A stretch of DNA of 64,000 nt, from contig OY729418.1 in assembly GCA_963422275.1 (NCBI GenBank), positions 4,030,001 through 4,094,000 of the forward strand. Direction: 5' to 3'. Every line of letters starts with the position of its first letter. Positions within the stretch are counted from its first letter, which is position 1. The DNA comes from G963422275 sp963422275 (GTDB lineage: Bacteria > Pseudomonadota > Alphaproteobacteria > Rhodobacterales > Rhodobacteraceae). Made by a program: the position numbers and the translations under genes. The notes under the pieces were generated by a model. The model saw nothing but the letters and a program-made list of their open reading frames with translations. It searched no databases and was not told the DNA's origin. Shown piece after piece: positions 52,530-60,315 of this stretch.

Positions 52530-53456
52530 ATGCCTATAACCATTCCCGAGTCCCTTCCGGCATATACAGTTCTCAAGAATGAGGGCGTTATGGTTATGAC
52601 CCAAGCGCAGGCTGAACGTCAGGACATCAGGCCGCTCGAAATTGCACTCGTCAACTTGATGCCAAAGAAAATCTCCACGGAAACGCAATTTGCCCGCTTG
52701 ATTGGAGCGACACCTCTCCAAATAAATCTGACGTTGATTCGGATGACAGAGCATGTTCCCAAAAACACGCCTGCCGCCCACATGACGGCATTTTACAAAC
52801 CATTTCGGAAAGCCGAAAAAGAAAAATTCGACGGGATTATAATCACCGGTGCCCCCGTAGAGCACCTGCCGTACGAAGAAGTCTCATACTGGGATGAAAT
52901 CTGCGCTTTGTTTGAATGGACTGAAACCAATGTCCATTCAACGATCGGAGTTTGCTGGGGTGGCATGGCGATGTTGCACTACTTTCACGGTCTTGAGAAA
53001 TACTTGCTTGAACACAAGGCATTCGGCTGCTTCCCGCACCAAAATCTGTGCAGCAGTTCCCGTTATCTGCGGGGCTTTTCCGATGAGTGCTTAATCCCGG
53101 TCAGCCGTTGGACAGAGTTGCGACAAAAAGAAATCGAAGACGCGGCACAGTTGCGCATCCTGCTCGGTTCGAACCAAACAGGCCCATGTCTGGTGCAGGA
53201 CAAATCCCGCAATGCACTCTACATATTTAATCATTTCGAGTACGACAGCGAAACGCTTGCGGAAGAATATGAACGAGACCTGCGCAAAGAAACCCCAATC
53301 AGCATTCCGCGAAACTATTTCCCGAACAATGATGTGTGCAAAAGCCCGCTTAACAGATGGCGAAGCCATGGACACCTGTTCTACGGCAACTGGATCAACG
53401 AGATATATCAGTCAACTCCATATGAACTGTCGAGAATCGGCGAAGAACAGGCATGA
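52530..53456 (+). CDS. metA: Homoserine O-acetyltransferase, MetA type
   Basis: MetA acylates homoserine, the first committed step to methionine. The 308 residues carry the catalytic Cys142 in GVCWGG and the His235-Glu237 pair in FNHFEY, at the same numbers as in characterised MetA. The acyl-CoA choice is set by residue 111: here it is Glu (GAPVE), the state of acetyl-CoA enzymes, whereas succinyl enzymes have Gly. So O-acetylhomoserine is the likely product despite the common 'succinyltransferase' label. AAGGAAA precedes the ATG. It follows the P-loop ATPase gene closely. Confidence 0.96.
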   Translation: MPITIPESLPAYTVLKNEGVMVMTQAQAERQDIRPLEIALVNLMPKKISTETQFARLIGATPLQINLTLIRMTEHVPKNTPAAHMTAFYKPFRKAEKEKFDGIIITGAPVEHLPYEEVSYWDEICALFEWTETNVHSTIGVCWGGMAMLHYFHGLEKYLLEHKAFGCFPHQNLCSSSRYLRGFSDECLIPVSRWTELRQKEIEDAAQLRILLGSNQTGPCLVQDKSRNALYIFNHFEYDSETLAEEYERDLRKETPISIPRNYFPNNDVCKSPLNRWRSHGHLFYGNWINEIYQSTPYELSRIGEEQA

Positions 53457-53640
53457 AATATGTGATGCTCGGCTGAGGAAATCAACGGGCTGCATGTCTT
53501 TGACAAGCTAACAACCCCAACGCTCAACGCTTCCTAGAGGAAATTTCGATCAGTTTTCGGTGAATCGCGGTCACTCTAGGACTGCCATTGTTTTGGCCGA
53601 GGGGGCGAGGACAACGGCAGGGACATTAGGAGCGAGGATC

Positions 53641-54279
53641 GTGCGTGATCGTGACACAGACTTGTCCAAACGCGGGTATCACCATGGAAATCTGAAGCAA
53701 GCCCTGATCAGGGCAACAGTGGAACTTGTTGTGGAAAAAGGGCCGCAAGCGTTTACTCTTGCTGAAACCGCAAAACGTGCTGGAGTTTCAGCGGCTGCTC
53801 CATATCGACATTTCCGGTCGAAGGAGGAATTGCTTGAAGAGGCAGCCAGACAAGGGTTCGAGATCTTTGCCGACTTGATGGAATTTGCCTACGGAAAAGG
53901 GCATTTGTCTGCACTTTCCGCAATTGAGGCTACAAGCCGCGCATATTTGGCATTTGCGGAAAAATACCCCGGTCACTACATAGCGATGTTTGAATCTGGA
54001 GTTTCAATGAATGCGAACCCGGATCTCGCCCATGCGGCCCTCAGGGCCAAGGCAGTGTCGCATAGGGCGTCCGAAGTGCTCGTTCAGAGATTGCCAGCGC
54101 ACAAGCGCCCTCCTGCTACCATGATCAGCGACCACATTTGGGCAATGAGTCACGGAGTTGTGGAACTGTTCGCTCGGGGGCGCCGCGGTTCTCTGTCCCA
54201 GTTCTCGGCTGACGCCCTACTTGAATCGGGGGTTGGAATCTATTTGCGTGGTCTTGGCTTAATCGAAATCGACGAGTGA
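53641..54279 (+). CDS. TetR/AcrR-family transcriptional regulator
   Basis: I prefer GTG 53641, preceded by AGGAG 8 bases upstream, giving 212 residues; an in-frame GTG at 53560 would add 27. The N-terminal helix-turn-helix is canonical: 'HHGNLKQALIRATVELVVEKG', 'FTLAETAKRAGVSAAAPYRHFRSKEELLEEAA'. The C-terminal ligand domain ('YLAFAEKYPGHYIAMFESG') belongs to the TetR_C group with WHG-like fold. Target genes are unknown; the closest genes are metA upstream and IS debris downstream. Confidence 0.9.
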   Translation: MRDRDTDLSKRGYHHGNLKQALIRATVELVVEKGPQAFTLAETAKRAGVSAAAPYRHFRSKEELLEEAARQGFEIFADLMEFAYGKGHLSALSAIEATSRAYLAFAEKYPGHYIAMFESGVSMNANPDLAHAALRAKAVSHRASEVLVQRLPAHKRPPATMISDHIWAMSHGVVELFARGRRGSLSQFSADALLESGVGIYLRGLGLIEIDE

Positions 54280-54298
54280 ACGAAGGATGCTGGATTAG

Positions 54299-54670
54299 GG
54301 ACCCTCTGATTTGAAGGGTTGTGGCAGCAGGAATTACTCTTCCCGGCTACACTGGTCGGTTTCCTGCGGTCCGGAACCCCCAAATGCGCGTTTTCGGGGC
54401 TGAACCCAGTCACAGTCGAACACCCGCTTCACGACCCCGCGATATCCGGCGTCAGTCCGGACCCGCTCCTCCTCGCCGTGCAGAAGCCGGCCCGAAAGCG
54501 TCTGGTCCTCCCTCCAAAATGGCGCGCCAGACACTGGAGATTGGTGCCGATGTGCAGCTTCATCCCGAAATGCCACTCTGGATCGCGGGCGTTGCTCCCG
54601 TTCCCGGTTGACGACGGCACAGAAATGATGGTGCCCTCCTTCAGCGGCCTCCCCCCGCCCCGAAAAAAGA
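54299..54670 (-). mobile_element. Type-2 IS5-family fragment (minus)
   Basis: The left end gggaccctctgatttgaag matches other type-2 copies and is preceded by TA. The minus strand encodes degraded transposase pieces such as 'SVPSSTGNGSNARDPEWHFG' and 'MKLHIGTNLQCLARH'. The right half of the element is missing and IS1595-type debris follows. Confidence 0.8.
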
Positions 54671-54900
54671 TGTAGCGCAAGATGACAGCCACCGCTCCTT
54701 GCGGTGCAGCCCGGACAGTGCCGTGCCTAGTGAGGGGGCCGAAAGTCCGGCCGCAGGACTTGCAGCGATAACGACACAGACCGCGCCGCCGCTGCCTCCC
54801 AGTGCTGCGCTGCCGTCAGCTCATCGATGTTGGAAACCCAGTCCCGAAACCGCACCCGGTCCATCAGCCATGCCCACGAATTGCAAATTGAGCCAAAAAA
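54671..54900 (-). mobile_element. IS1595-type 5' fragment (minus)
   Basis: On the minus strand 'MDRVRFRDWVSNIDELTAAQ' is followed in frame by 'SVSLSLQVLRPDFRPPH'. This is the N-terminal region of the same transposase type seen at 38913. The remainder of the gene is absent. Confidence 0.7.
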
Positions 54901-54914
54901 ACTCTGTGCTGCCC

Positions 54915-54972
54915 TTGACGGGTCTGATTCTTTGCCTATATATATCCCGTCAATGTTAATGACGTTAACATT
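54915..54972 (+). promoter_or_regulatory. Promoter and palindromic operator upstream of the DUF2852 gene
   Basis: TTGACG (54915-54920) and TATATA (54937-54942, spacer 16) form a good sigma-70 promoter. About 10 bases downstream lies a perfect 8-base inverted repeat, AATGTTAA (54952-54959) and TTAACATT (54965-54972), with a 5-base spacer. This is where a repressor would overlap the transcription start. The DUF2852 gene begins 94 bases further on. Confidence 0.6.
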
Positions 54973-55065
54973 GGCTGCAGGGTGCCGCGGCGGAGTTCCG
55001 CAATGCAGCTCCTCGGCGCCTGCCAGAACATTTCGCATTGCCTGACAAACTGGAGGTGCAGACCA

Positions 55066-55437
55066 ATGAACTCGGTTTCAACTTGGCCAGGTTCGGCCGT
55101 CGCGTGGATTGACGATCAAGGCAAGCTGGCCTGGATCGCCCTTATGGTGATTGCGTTCATCTTCTTTTGGCCGCTGGGGCTGGCCGTGCTGTTCTTTCTG
55201 GTATGGAGCAAACGAATGGGAAAATCGATGAAATCCGCCCTCAGGGGACGGGGTCCTGGTTTCAAGCCTTCCGGAAACTCGGCCTTCGACAGCTACAAGA
55301 CCGAGACGCTTCGCCGCCTCGAGGACGAGCAGGCCGCCTTCAAGGCCTACTTGCAGCGCTTGCGGGAGGCAAAGGACAAGGCCGAGTTCGACCAGTTCAT
55401 GGACGAGCGCTCCCGAAAGGCCGACACCAACAACTGA
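55066..55437 (+). CDS. DUF2852 domain membrane protein
   Basis: The 123-residue protein has one strong membrane segment ('LAWIALMVIAFIFFWPLGLAVLFFLVW') followed by a basic, charged region. The C-terminal helix reads 'DSYKTETLRRLEDEQAAFKAYLQRLREAKDKAEFDQFMDER', which is the DUF2852 signature. The function is unknown; the family is common in alphaproteobacteria. ATG 55066 has GGAGG 10 bases before it. It is the only intact gene in the IS-rich stretch 54280-57820 and keeps a promoter-operator and a GC-rich terminator, so it appears to be under selection. Confidence 0.88.
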   Translation: MNSVSTWPGSAVAWIDDQGKLAWIALMVIAFIFFWPLGLAVLFFLVWSKRMGKSMKSALRGRGPGFKPSGNSAFDSYKTETLRRLEDEQAAFKAYLQRLREAKDKAEFDQFMDERSRKADTNN

Positions 55438-55484
55438 CCGGCCGCCGCCGCGGTCCCCTTGGCGGGCCGCGGCGGGCTTTCGTC
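55438..55484 (+). terminator. GC-rich hairpin after the DUF2852 gene
   Basis: A perfect 9-base-pair stem, CCGCCGCGG (55445-55453) and CCGCGGCGG (55467-55475), begins about 8 bases after the stop. It is followed by only a short T run (ctttcg). It is probably a terminator of weak intrinsic type. Confidence 0.55.
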
Positions 55485-55971
55485 CAGGCCTCGCTCAAGG
55501 CGCAGGCATTCCACCCGTCAGAGCACCGCATCAAGGAACCGGCCGACCCGGAGCAGACGGGCCTTTGATTGAACGCGTCTTCGGCGCTCTCAAAGCATCT
55601 TGCATCGCCATCAACACAATGGGCGCAATGCATGAAAATCTGCCCTTTCTTAAAGCTGTATTCATCCCAAGCGCGATGAGGCACAGTGGTGAGCATGAAT
55701 AACAAGGCCTTGAAAGAATGCTGGAAGTTACGCTGGCAACCACCTGTTTGGCAGAGTGCTATTTGCCGTTCGGACATCCAGTTTGGTGCGGAAGCTTGCT
55801 GCAACCGCACTTACCAGCACCCGATTGTCAATGACGCACTCCTTTTTGATCCATCTCTTTCAAATTATGGATTATGCACCCAGCTAGATGATTTTCCTTG
55901 GACCTGCCCCGATTCAATGTCATATGTGGAAACCTCTACCATCATCGGATGCGGATGCTTTTAGGGATCTA
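55485..55971. other. Gap without a recognisable gene
   Basis: Nothing could be assigned in these 490 bases. The overlapping short frames on both strands have no conserved motif. It separates the DUF2852 gene from a type-2 IS copy. Confidence 0.5.
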
Positions 55972-56977
55972 GGGAACCTCTGATTTGGGAAGTTTTTCTG
56001 GTTTTGGCTACGGAAACTGCCCTTCCCGGGTGCGCCGGCCGGTTTTTGCGGCCCGGAAGCCCCAAATGAACATTTTCGGGGCGGAACCGCCGCCATTTCA
56101 GCCCCCGCGGGGCCGGTCCGGCAAATTCCGGACACGCTTCTCCCTTGTCATGACAGGTGCGGCTGGGCAATCATCAGGTTCGAGAAGCCCAAAAGCGGCG
56201 CAAGCCGCCGCACGCTTCCTGATCCCGCGATATCCGGCGTCAGCCCAGACTTGCTCCTCCTCGCCATGCAGAAGCCGTCCCGAAGGCGCCAGGTCGTGAA
56301 CGTTGGCGACCGTTCCCTCCGGGTGGCGCGCCAGACCCCAAGGGTCGGTGCCGATGTGCAGCTTCATCCCGAAATGCCACCGGTTCCCCTTCCTGGTCCG
56401 GTGCATCTCCGGATCGCGGGCATTGCTCCTGTTCCTGGTCGACGACGGCGCCGAAATGATGGTGGCGTCAACGATGGTGCCCTTCTTCAGCACCCCCCCC
56501 CCCCGCTCGGCCAGATGATCCCGGATCTCCCGAACAGCTGGTGCGCCAGTCCGTGGCTCTCCAGCCGGCGGCGGAAGTCGGGACCGTCGTCTCGTCCGGA
56601 ACCTTCTCAAGCACCGCCCCGGCAAAGCGCCGGATGCTCTCCGCCTCGCAAGCCGGTCCTCCATCACCGGGTCGCTCAGGTTGCAGAACAGCTGCACGCA
56701 GTGCACGCGCAACGTCACCGGCAGCGGATGCGGCTTCGGATGCGTCGGCGCAATGCGGGCTTCCAGTTGCGCCCAGGGGATCAGGCCGTCCATCCGCTCC
56801 GGAAAGATCTCGCGGCGCGTCCTGCGCTTCTTGCGATCGCATTCGAGGCTGGCGAAGGTCAATTGCTGAAGGCGCTGCATGTCGAACCTCCCGAAAAAAA
56901 GCTGCCGCGCAAAATGGCAGGCGCGCACCGGATGCGCAATGACGCGCCCAAAAATCAGGCTATATTTAGAGGTTCCC
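55972..56977 (-). mobile_element. Type-2 IS5-family element (minus), both ends present, internally deleted
   Basis: Ends gggaacctctgatttgg and 'tttagaggttccc' are flanked by TA (CTAG). The minus strand reads 'MQRLQQLTFASLECDRKKRR', 'REIFPERMDGLIPWAQLEA', then out-of-frame pieces, 'TIVDATIISAPSSTRNRSN' and 'RWHFGMKLHIGTDPWG'. About 220 bp are missing relative to 42876-44104. The frame is not intact. Confidence 0.9.
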
Positions 56978-57641
56978 TAGTGATTTTCAGGCGGTGCACA
57001 CGCCGTTTTCATTCTATTTCGTGCCTGTCTCCCTGCAAGGCGAAACGCCGCAGATTGCTTACCAGATTCCGCCGACCGATCTTCGCTGCTGCTCCCCGCG
57101 ACTTTCATTTCAAGCGCTTGCGGTGGATGCTGCGATAGCCTGCCTCTTACAGGAAAGCCTTTATCCTCTCGCCGCAATGCGCATGTTTTCGGCCCGCGTG
57201 CTGCGTTGCTTTGGAACCGTGACGATTGAGGTATCCACAATCCGAACTCTCCTTGCAACATGAACCCCGCTGCATTTGCTTGCTCTGGCAACTGCGCGAA
57301 CAGCCTTTCCAGCAGGCTCATGCCAATAAGTCCCGAAAGCTCGAAAGGTCTCAGACCTGATGTTCGGCCTGATCGTCCGACACCTTGCGCTTGTCCTGCA
57401 GCGCCAAGATTGTAGCATCAAAATGCAGTCTGCCGGTGCAGGCCTGCCTTTTTACCTCTCTTTTCCTTCCAACTGCGACAGGCAGTCGGTGCATTGAAGA
57501 TCGGAGAAACTGAGATGCATGGTAAACCTCGCAAGAAAGAGGCCGTCAGGTCATGCCACGAACGAGACAATAGAGGCTCTCATTGATCTCAAAACATTGT
57601 TTTCCTAGAAACTTGCTGGAATTCTTCAATTCAATTTAGTG
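56978..57641. other. 660-base gap upstream of the ilv promoter
   Basis: No gene is supported. A minus-strand open frame (56977-57321, 114 codons) lacks recognisable motifs. A shorter frame contains 'ARRVRIVDTSIVTVPKQR', which faintly suggests a transposase core strand. I see no tRNA or leader peptide before ilvI. Confidence 0.45.
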
Positions 57642-57670
57642 TTGACGCAATGTTTCGGGCAACCTATTTT
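57642..57670 (+). promoter_or_regulatory. Promoter of the ilvI-ilvH operon
   Basis: TTGACG (57642-57647) and TATTTT (57665-57670) are spaced by exactly 17 bases. The ilvI start lies 150 bases downstream, leaving a leader of about 140 bases. That is long enough for attenuation, but no run of branched-chain amino acid codons in a short frame was found. Confidence 0.6.
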
Positions 57671-57820
57671 CTTTTCGTTGGTGGCAAAAAAAGATTATTG
57701 ACTTCATCTTGGGCGTGTTTGCCGTATGGCGCATGGACCGGATTTGGTAATCGCCATTTCGCGGTGCCCCGTCCTTGACCAAGGTTTTTCTTCAGCGGTC
57801 AGTCTTAGGGGTGCTAGCAC

Positions 57821-59575
57821 ATGAACCGTCAAATGACCGGCGCTCAAATGGTCATTCAAGCTCTCACGGATCAAGGCATAGATACCGTGTTCGGTTACCC
57901 TGGGGGGGCGATTCTCCCAGTCTATGACGAGTTGCACAAGCAAAACGCCATTAGGCACATACTCGTTCGTCACGAGCAAGGTGCCATTCATGCAGCGGAA
58001 GGATACGCCCGGTCCACTGGAAAAACGGGCGTGGTTTTGGTAACTTCCGGTCCTGGCGCAACCAATTCGGTGACTGGCTTGACCGACGCACTGATGGATT
58101 CAATTCCCATCGTTGCGCTCTGTGGCCAAGTGCCGACTTTCATGATCGGTAATGATGCCTTCCAAGAAGCCGATACCGTCGGTATCACGCGTCCGTGCAC
58201 AAAACACAACTGGTTGGTCAAGGATACCGGGCAACTCGCCGAAGTGGTCCACAAGGCTTTTCATGTCGCTAAAACCGGGCGCCCGGGCCCGGTGCTTGTC
58301 GACATTCCGAAGGACGTTCAATTCGCGAATGATCTGTATGTTCCACCGGAACATGCGGAACTCGGACATTACTCCCCGCAGGTCGAGGGCGACATCGAGG
58401 CAATAACCGAACTTGTCAAACTGATGGAGACCGCGAGCAGACCCATATTCTACACTGGGGGAGGCGTAATCAACTCAGGGCCAATGGCTTGCGAATTGCT
58501 GCGGGAGCTTGTCAACGGAACGGGATTCCCGATCACGTCCACTCTGATGGGGCTTGGAGCCTACCCAGCCACGGGAAAATATTGGCTCGGAATGCTCGGA
58601 ATGCATGGGCTTTGGGAAGCCAATCTCGCAATGCACGGCTGCGACCTGTTGATAAACGTGGGAGCCCGCTTCGACGATCGAATCACAGGTCGACCCAAGG
58701 ATTTCAGCCCGAACTCAAAACGTGTCCACATCGATATCGATCGTTCATCCATCAATAAAGTTATACGAACGGATATCGCGATAGTAGGAGACGTCGCAAA
58801 CGTTTTGGAGAAAGTCCTGGAAATTTGGCTTGAGCGCGAAAGAAAAATCAACGTGCCTGATGTCGGGAATTGGTGGACGCAAATTCGGGAATGGCGAAAA
58901 AAGGACAGCCTTTGGTATGAAAACTCTTCAAAGACGATCAAACCGCAGTACGCAATTCAAAGGCTTGAAGCACTCACCAAGGATAAGGACCGCTACATCA
59001 CTACAGATGTCGGGCAGCATCAGATGTGGGCTGCCCAGTTCATGCAATTCAACAATCCAAATCGATGGATGACCTCCGGTGGCCTTGGAACGATGGGATA
59101 CGGTCTGCCCGCGTCTATCGGGGTGCAGATTGCACATCCGGACTCGTTGGTCATAAACGTGGCTGGCGAAGCAAGTTGGCTCATGAACATGCAAGAGATG
59201 GGCACTGCCGTGCAGTACCGGCTTCCAGTCCGCCAATTCATTCTGAACAACGAGCGGCTGGGAATGGTCAGGCAGTGGCAGGAACTTCTCCATGGTGAAC
59301 GATACAGCCAGTCTTGGTCCGAAGCTCTTCCTGATTTCGTCAAACTTGCGGACGCATTCGGTTGCAAGGGACTCTCGGTTTCCGACCCAGCGGACCTTGA
59401 TGATGCAATTATCGAGATGATTGAATACGATGGGCCTGTCGTCTTTGACTGTAGGGTTGAAAAGCACGAGAATTGCTATCCGATGATTCCTTCTGGACAG
59501 CCGCATAACAAAATGATTTTGAGTTCCTCTCGCGGTGACCACGCCATCAGTGAAGCAGGTGCAGTTCTGGTATAG
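57821..59575 (+). CDS. ilvI: Acetolactate synthase, large catalytic subunit
   Basis: The thiamine-diphosphate enzyme joins two pyruvates to acetolactate (or pyruvate with 2-oxobutyrate), the entry to valine, leucine and isoleucine. It has 584 residues. The N-terminal PYR domain has 'VFGYPGGAILPVYDEL' and the catalytic Glu in 'RHEQGAIHAAEGYAR'. A central domain follows, then the C-terminal cofactor domain, 'MTSGGLGTMGYGLPASIG', and the metal motif. That motif reads GEASWLMNMQEM, with Glu450 where most enzymes have Asp; 'NNERLGMVRQWQELLH' follows and is normal. ilvH starts 9 bases after the stop. Confidence 0.97.
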   Translation: MNRQMTGAQMVIQALTDQGIDTVFGYPGGAILPVYDELHKQNAIRHILVRHEQGAIHAAEGYARSTGKTGVVLVTSGPGATNSVTGLTDALMDSIPIVALCGQVPTFMIGNDAFQEADTVGITRPCTKHNWLVKDTGQLAEVVHKAFHVAKTGRPGPVLVDIPKDVQFANDLYVPPEHAELGHYSPQVEGDIEAITELVKLMETASRPIFYTGGGVINSGPMACELLRELVNGTGFPITSTLMGLGAYPATGKYWLGMLGMHGLWEANLAMHGCDLLINVGARFDDRITGRPKDFSPNSKRVHIDIDRSSINKVIRTDIAIVGDVANVLEKVLEIWLERERKINVPDVGNWWTQIREWRKKDSLWYENSSKTIKPQYAIQRLEALTKDKDRYITTDVGQHQMWAAQFMQFNNPNRWMTSGGLGTMGYGLPASIGVQIAHPDSLVINVAGEASWLMNMQEMGTAVQYRLPVRQFILNNERLGMVRQWQELLHGERYSQSWSEALPDFVKLADAFGCKGLSVSDPADLDDAIIEMIEYDGPVVFDCRVEKHENCYPMIPSGQPHNKMILSSSRGDHAISEAGAVLV

Positions 59576-59584
59576 GAGCAGATC

Positions 59585-60145
59585 GTGGCAGAACTCCAAA
59601 TAACGAAGGGGACATCGAGAAAATCAGCCTACGACCTTCGAAACCCGGACCCTGACGGTGTGGAGTATCACACCCTTGCGGTAATTGTAGACAACGAAGC
59701 TGGGGTGCTCGCCCGCGTGATCGGACTTTTTTCCGGACGGGGTTACAACATTGAGAGCCTGACAGTCGCGGAAGTAGACCACAAGCGGCACAAGTCAAGA
59801 ATCACAATTGTTACAAGTGGAACACCTTCGGTGATCAATCAAATTGAAGCGGAGTTGAGCCGCTTGGTGCCCGTCTATAGCGTGTCCGACTTGACCAGAG
59901 ATGGATTTGCGGTCGAGAGGGAAATGGCGCTTCTCAAGTTAGGTGGCCCCAAACCGCAACGTGATGAGGCACAGGCACTTGCAAAGGCCGCACATGCCAA
60001 GATCGTTGCAGAGTCGCCGAACAGCTTCATTCTTGAATATTCGGGTTCCACTGAAGAAATCGACGGTTTGGCAGATAAGATGCGTGCGTTTGGTCTGAAG
60101 GAAATCGCGCGCACCGGTGTCGTCGGCATTTCCCTCAATCAATAG
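59585..60145 (+). CDS. ilvH: Acetolactate synthase, small regulatory subunit
   Basis: IlvH binds valine and sets the activity and feedback inhibition of IlvI. It has 186 residues with a GTG start at 59585, preceded by AGGAG. An N-terminal ACT domain contains 'HTLAVIVDNEAGVLARVIGLFSGRGYNIESLTV', the valine-binding region. The C-terminal ALS_ss domain ('HAKIVAESPNSFILEYSGS', 'FGLKEIARTGVVGISL') interacts with the large subunit. A 9-base gap to ilvI makes co-translation likely. Confidence 0.96.
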   Translation: MAELQITKGTSRKSAYDLRNPDPDGVEYHTLAVIVDNEAGVLARVIGLFSGRGYNIESLTVAEVDHKRHKSRITIVTSGTPSVINQIEAELSRLVPVYSVSDLTRDGFAVEREMALLKLGGPKPQRDEAQALAKAAHAKIVAESPNSFILEYSGSTEEIDGLADKMRAFGLKEIARTGVVGISLNQ

Positions 60146-60315
60146 ACTTCGAGAGACGCTTTTTCTCCTCGCGCAATTGTCTTTCAAGCTTTTCGACAGC
60201 GGTGCCAAGTCCGACGGACATTTCCTTTCATGGCGGCCACTTCAAACCATGTTGTGGTTTTCAACCTCCCGCACGCACCTCGGGTTAAACAACACGGCAA
60301 GACGGCGGACGGACA

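Noticed and set aside
56251..57138. Plus-strand frame of 295 codons
   Set aside because: It is the antisense of the type-2 transposase and runs through the IS end into unrelated sequence.
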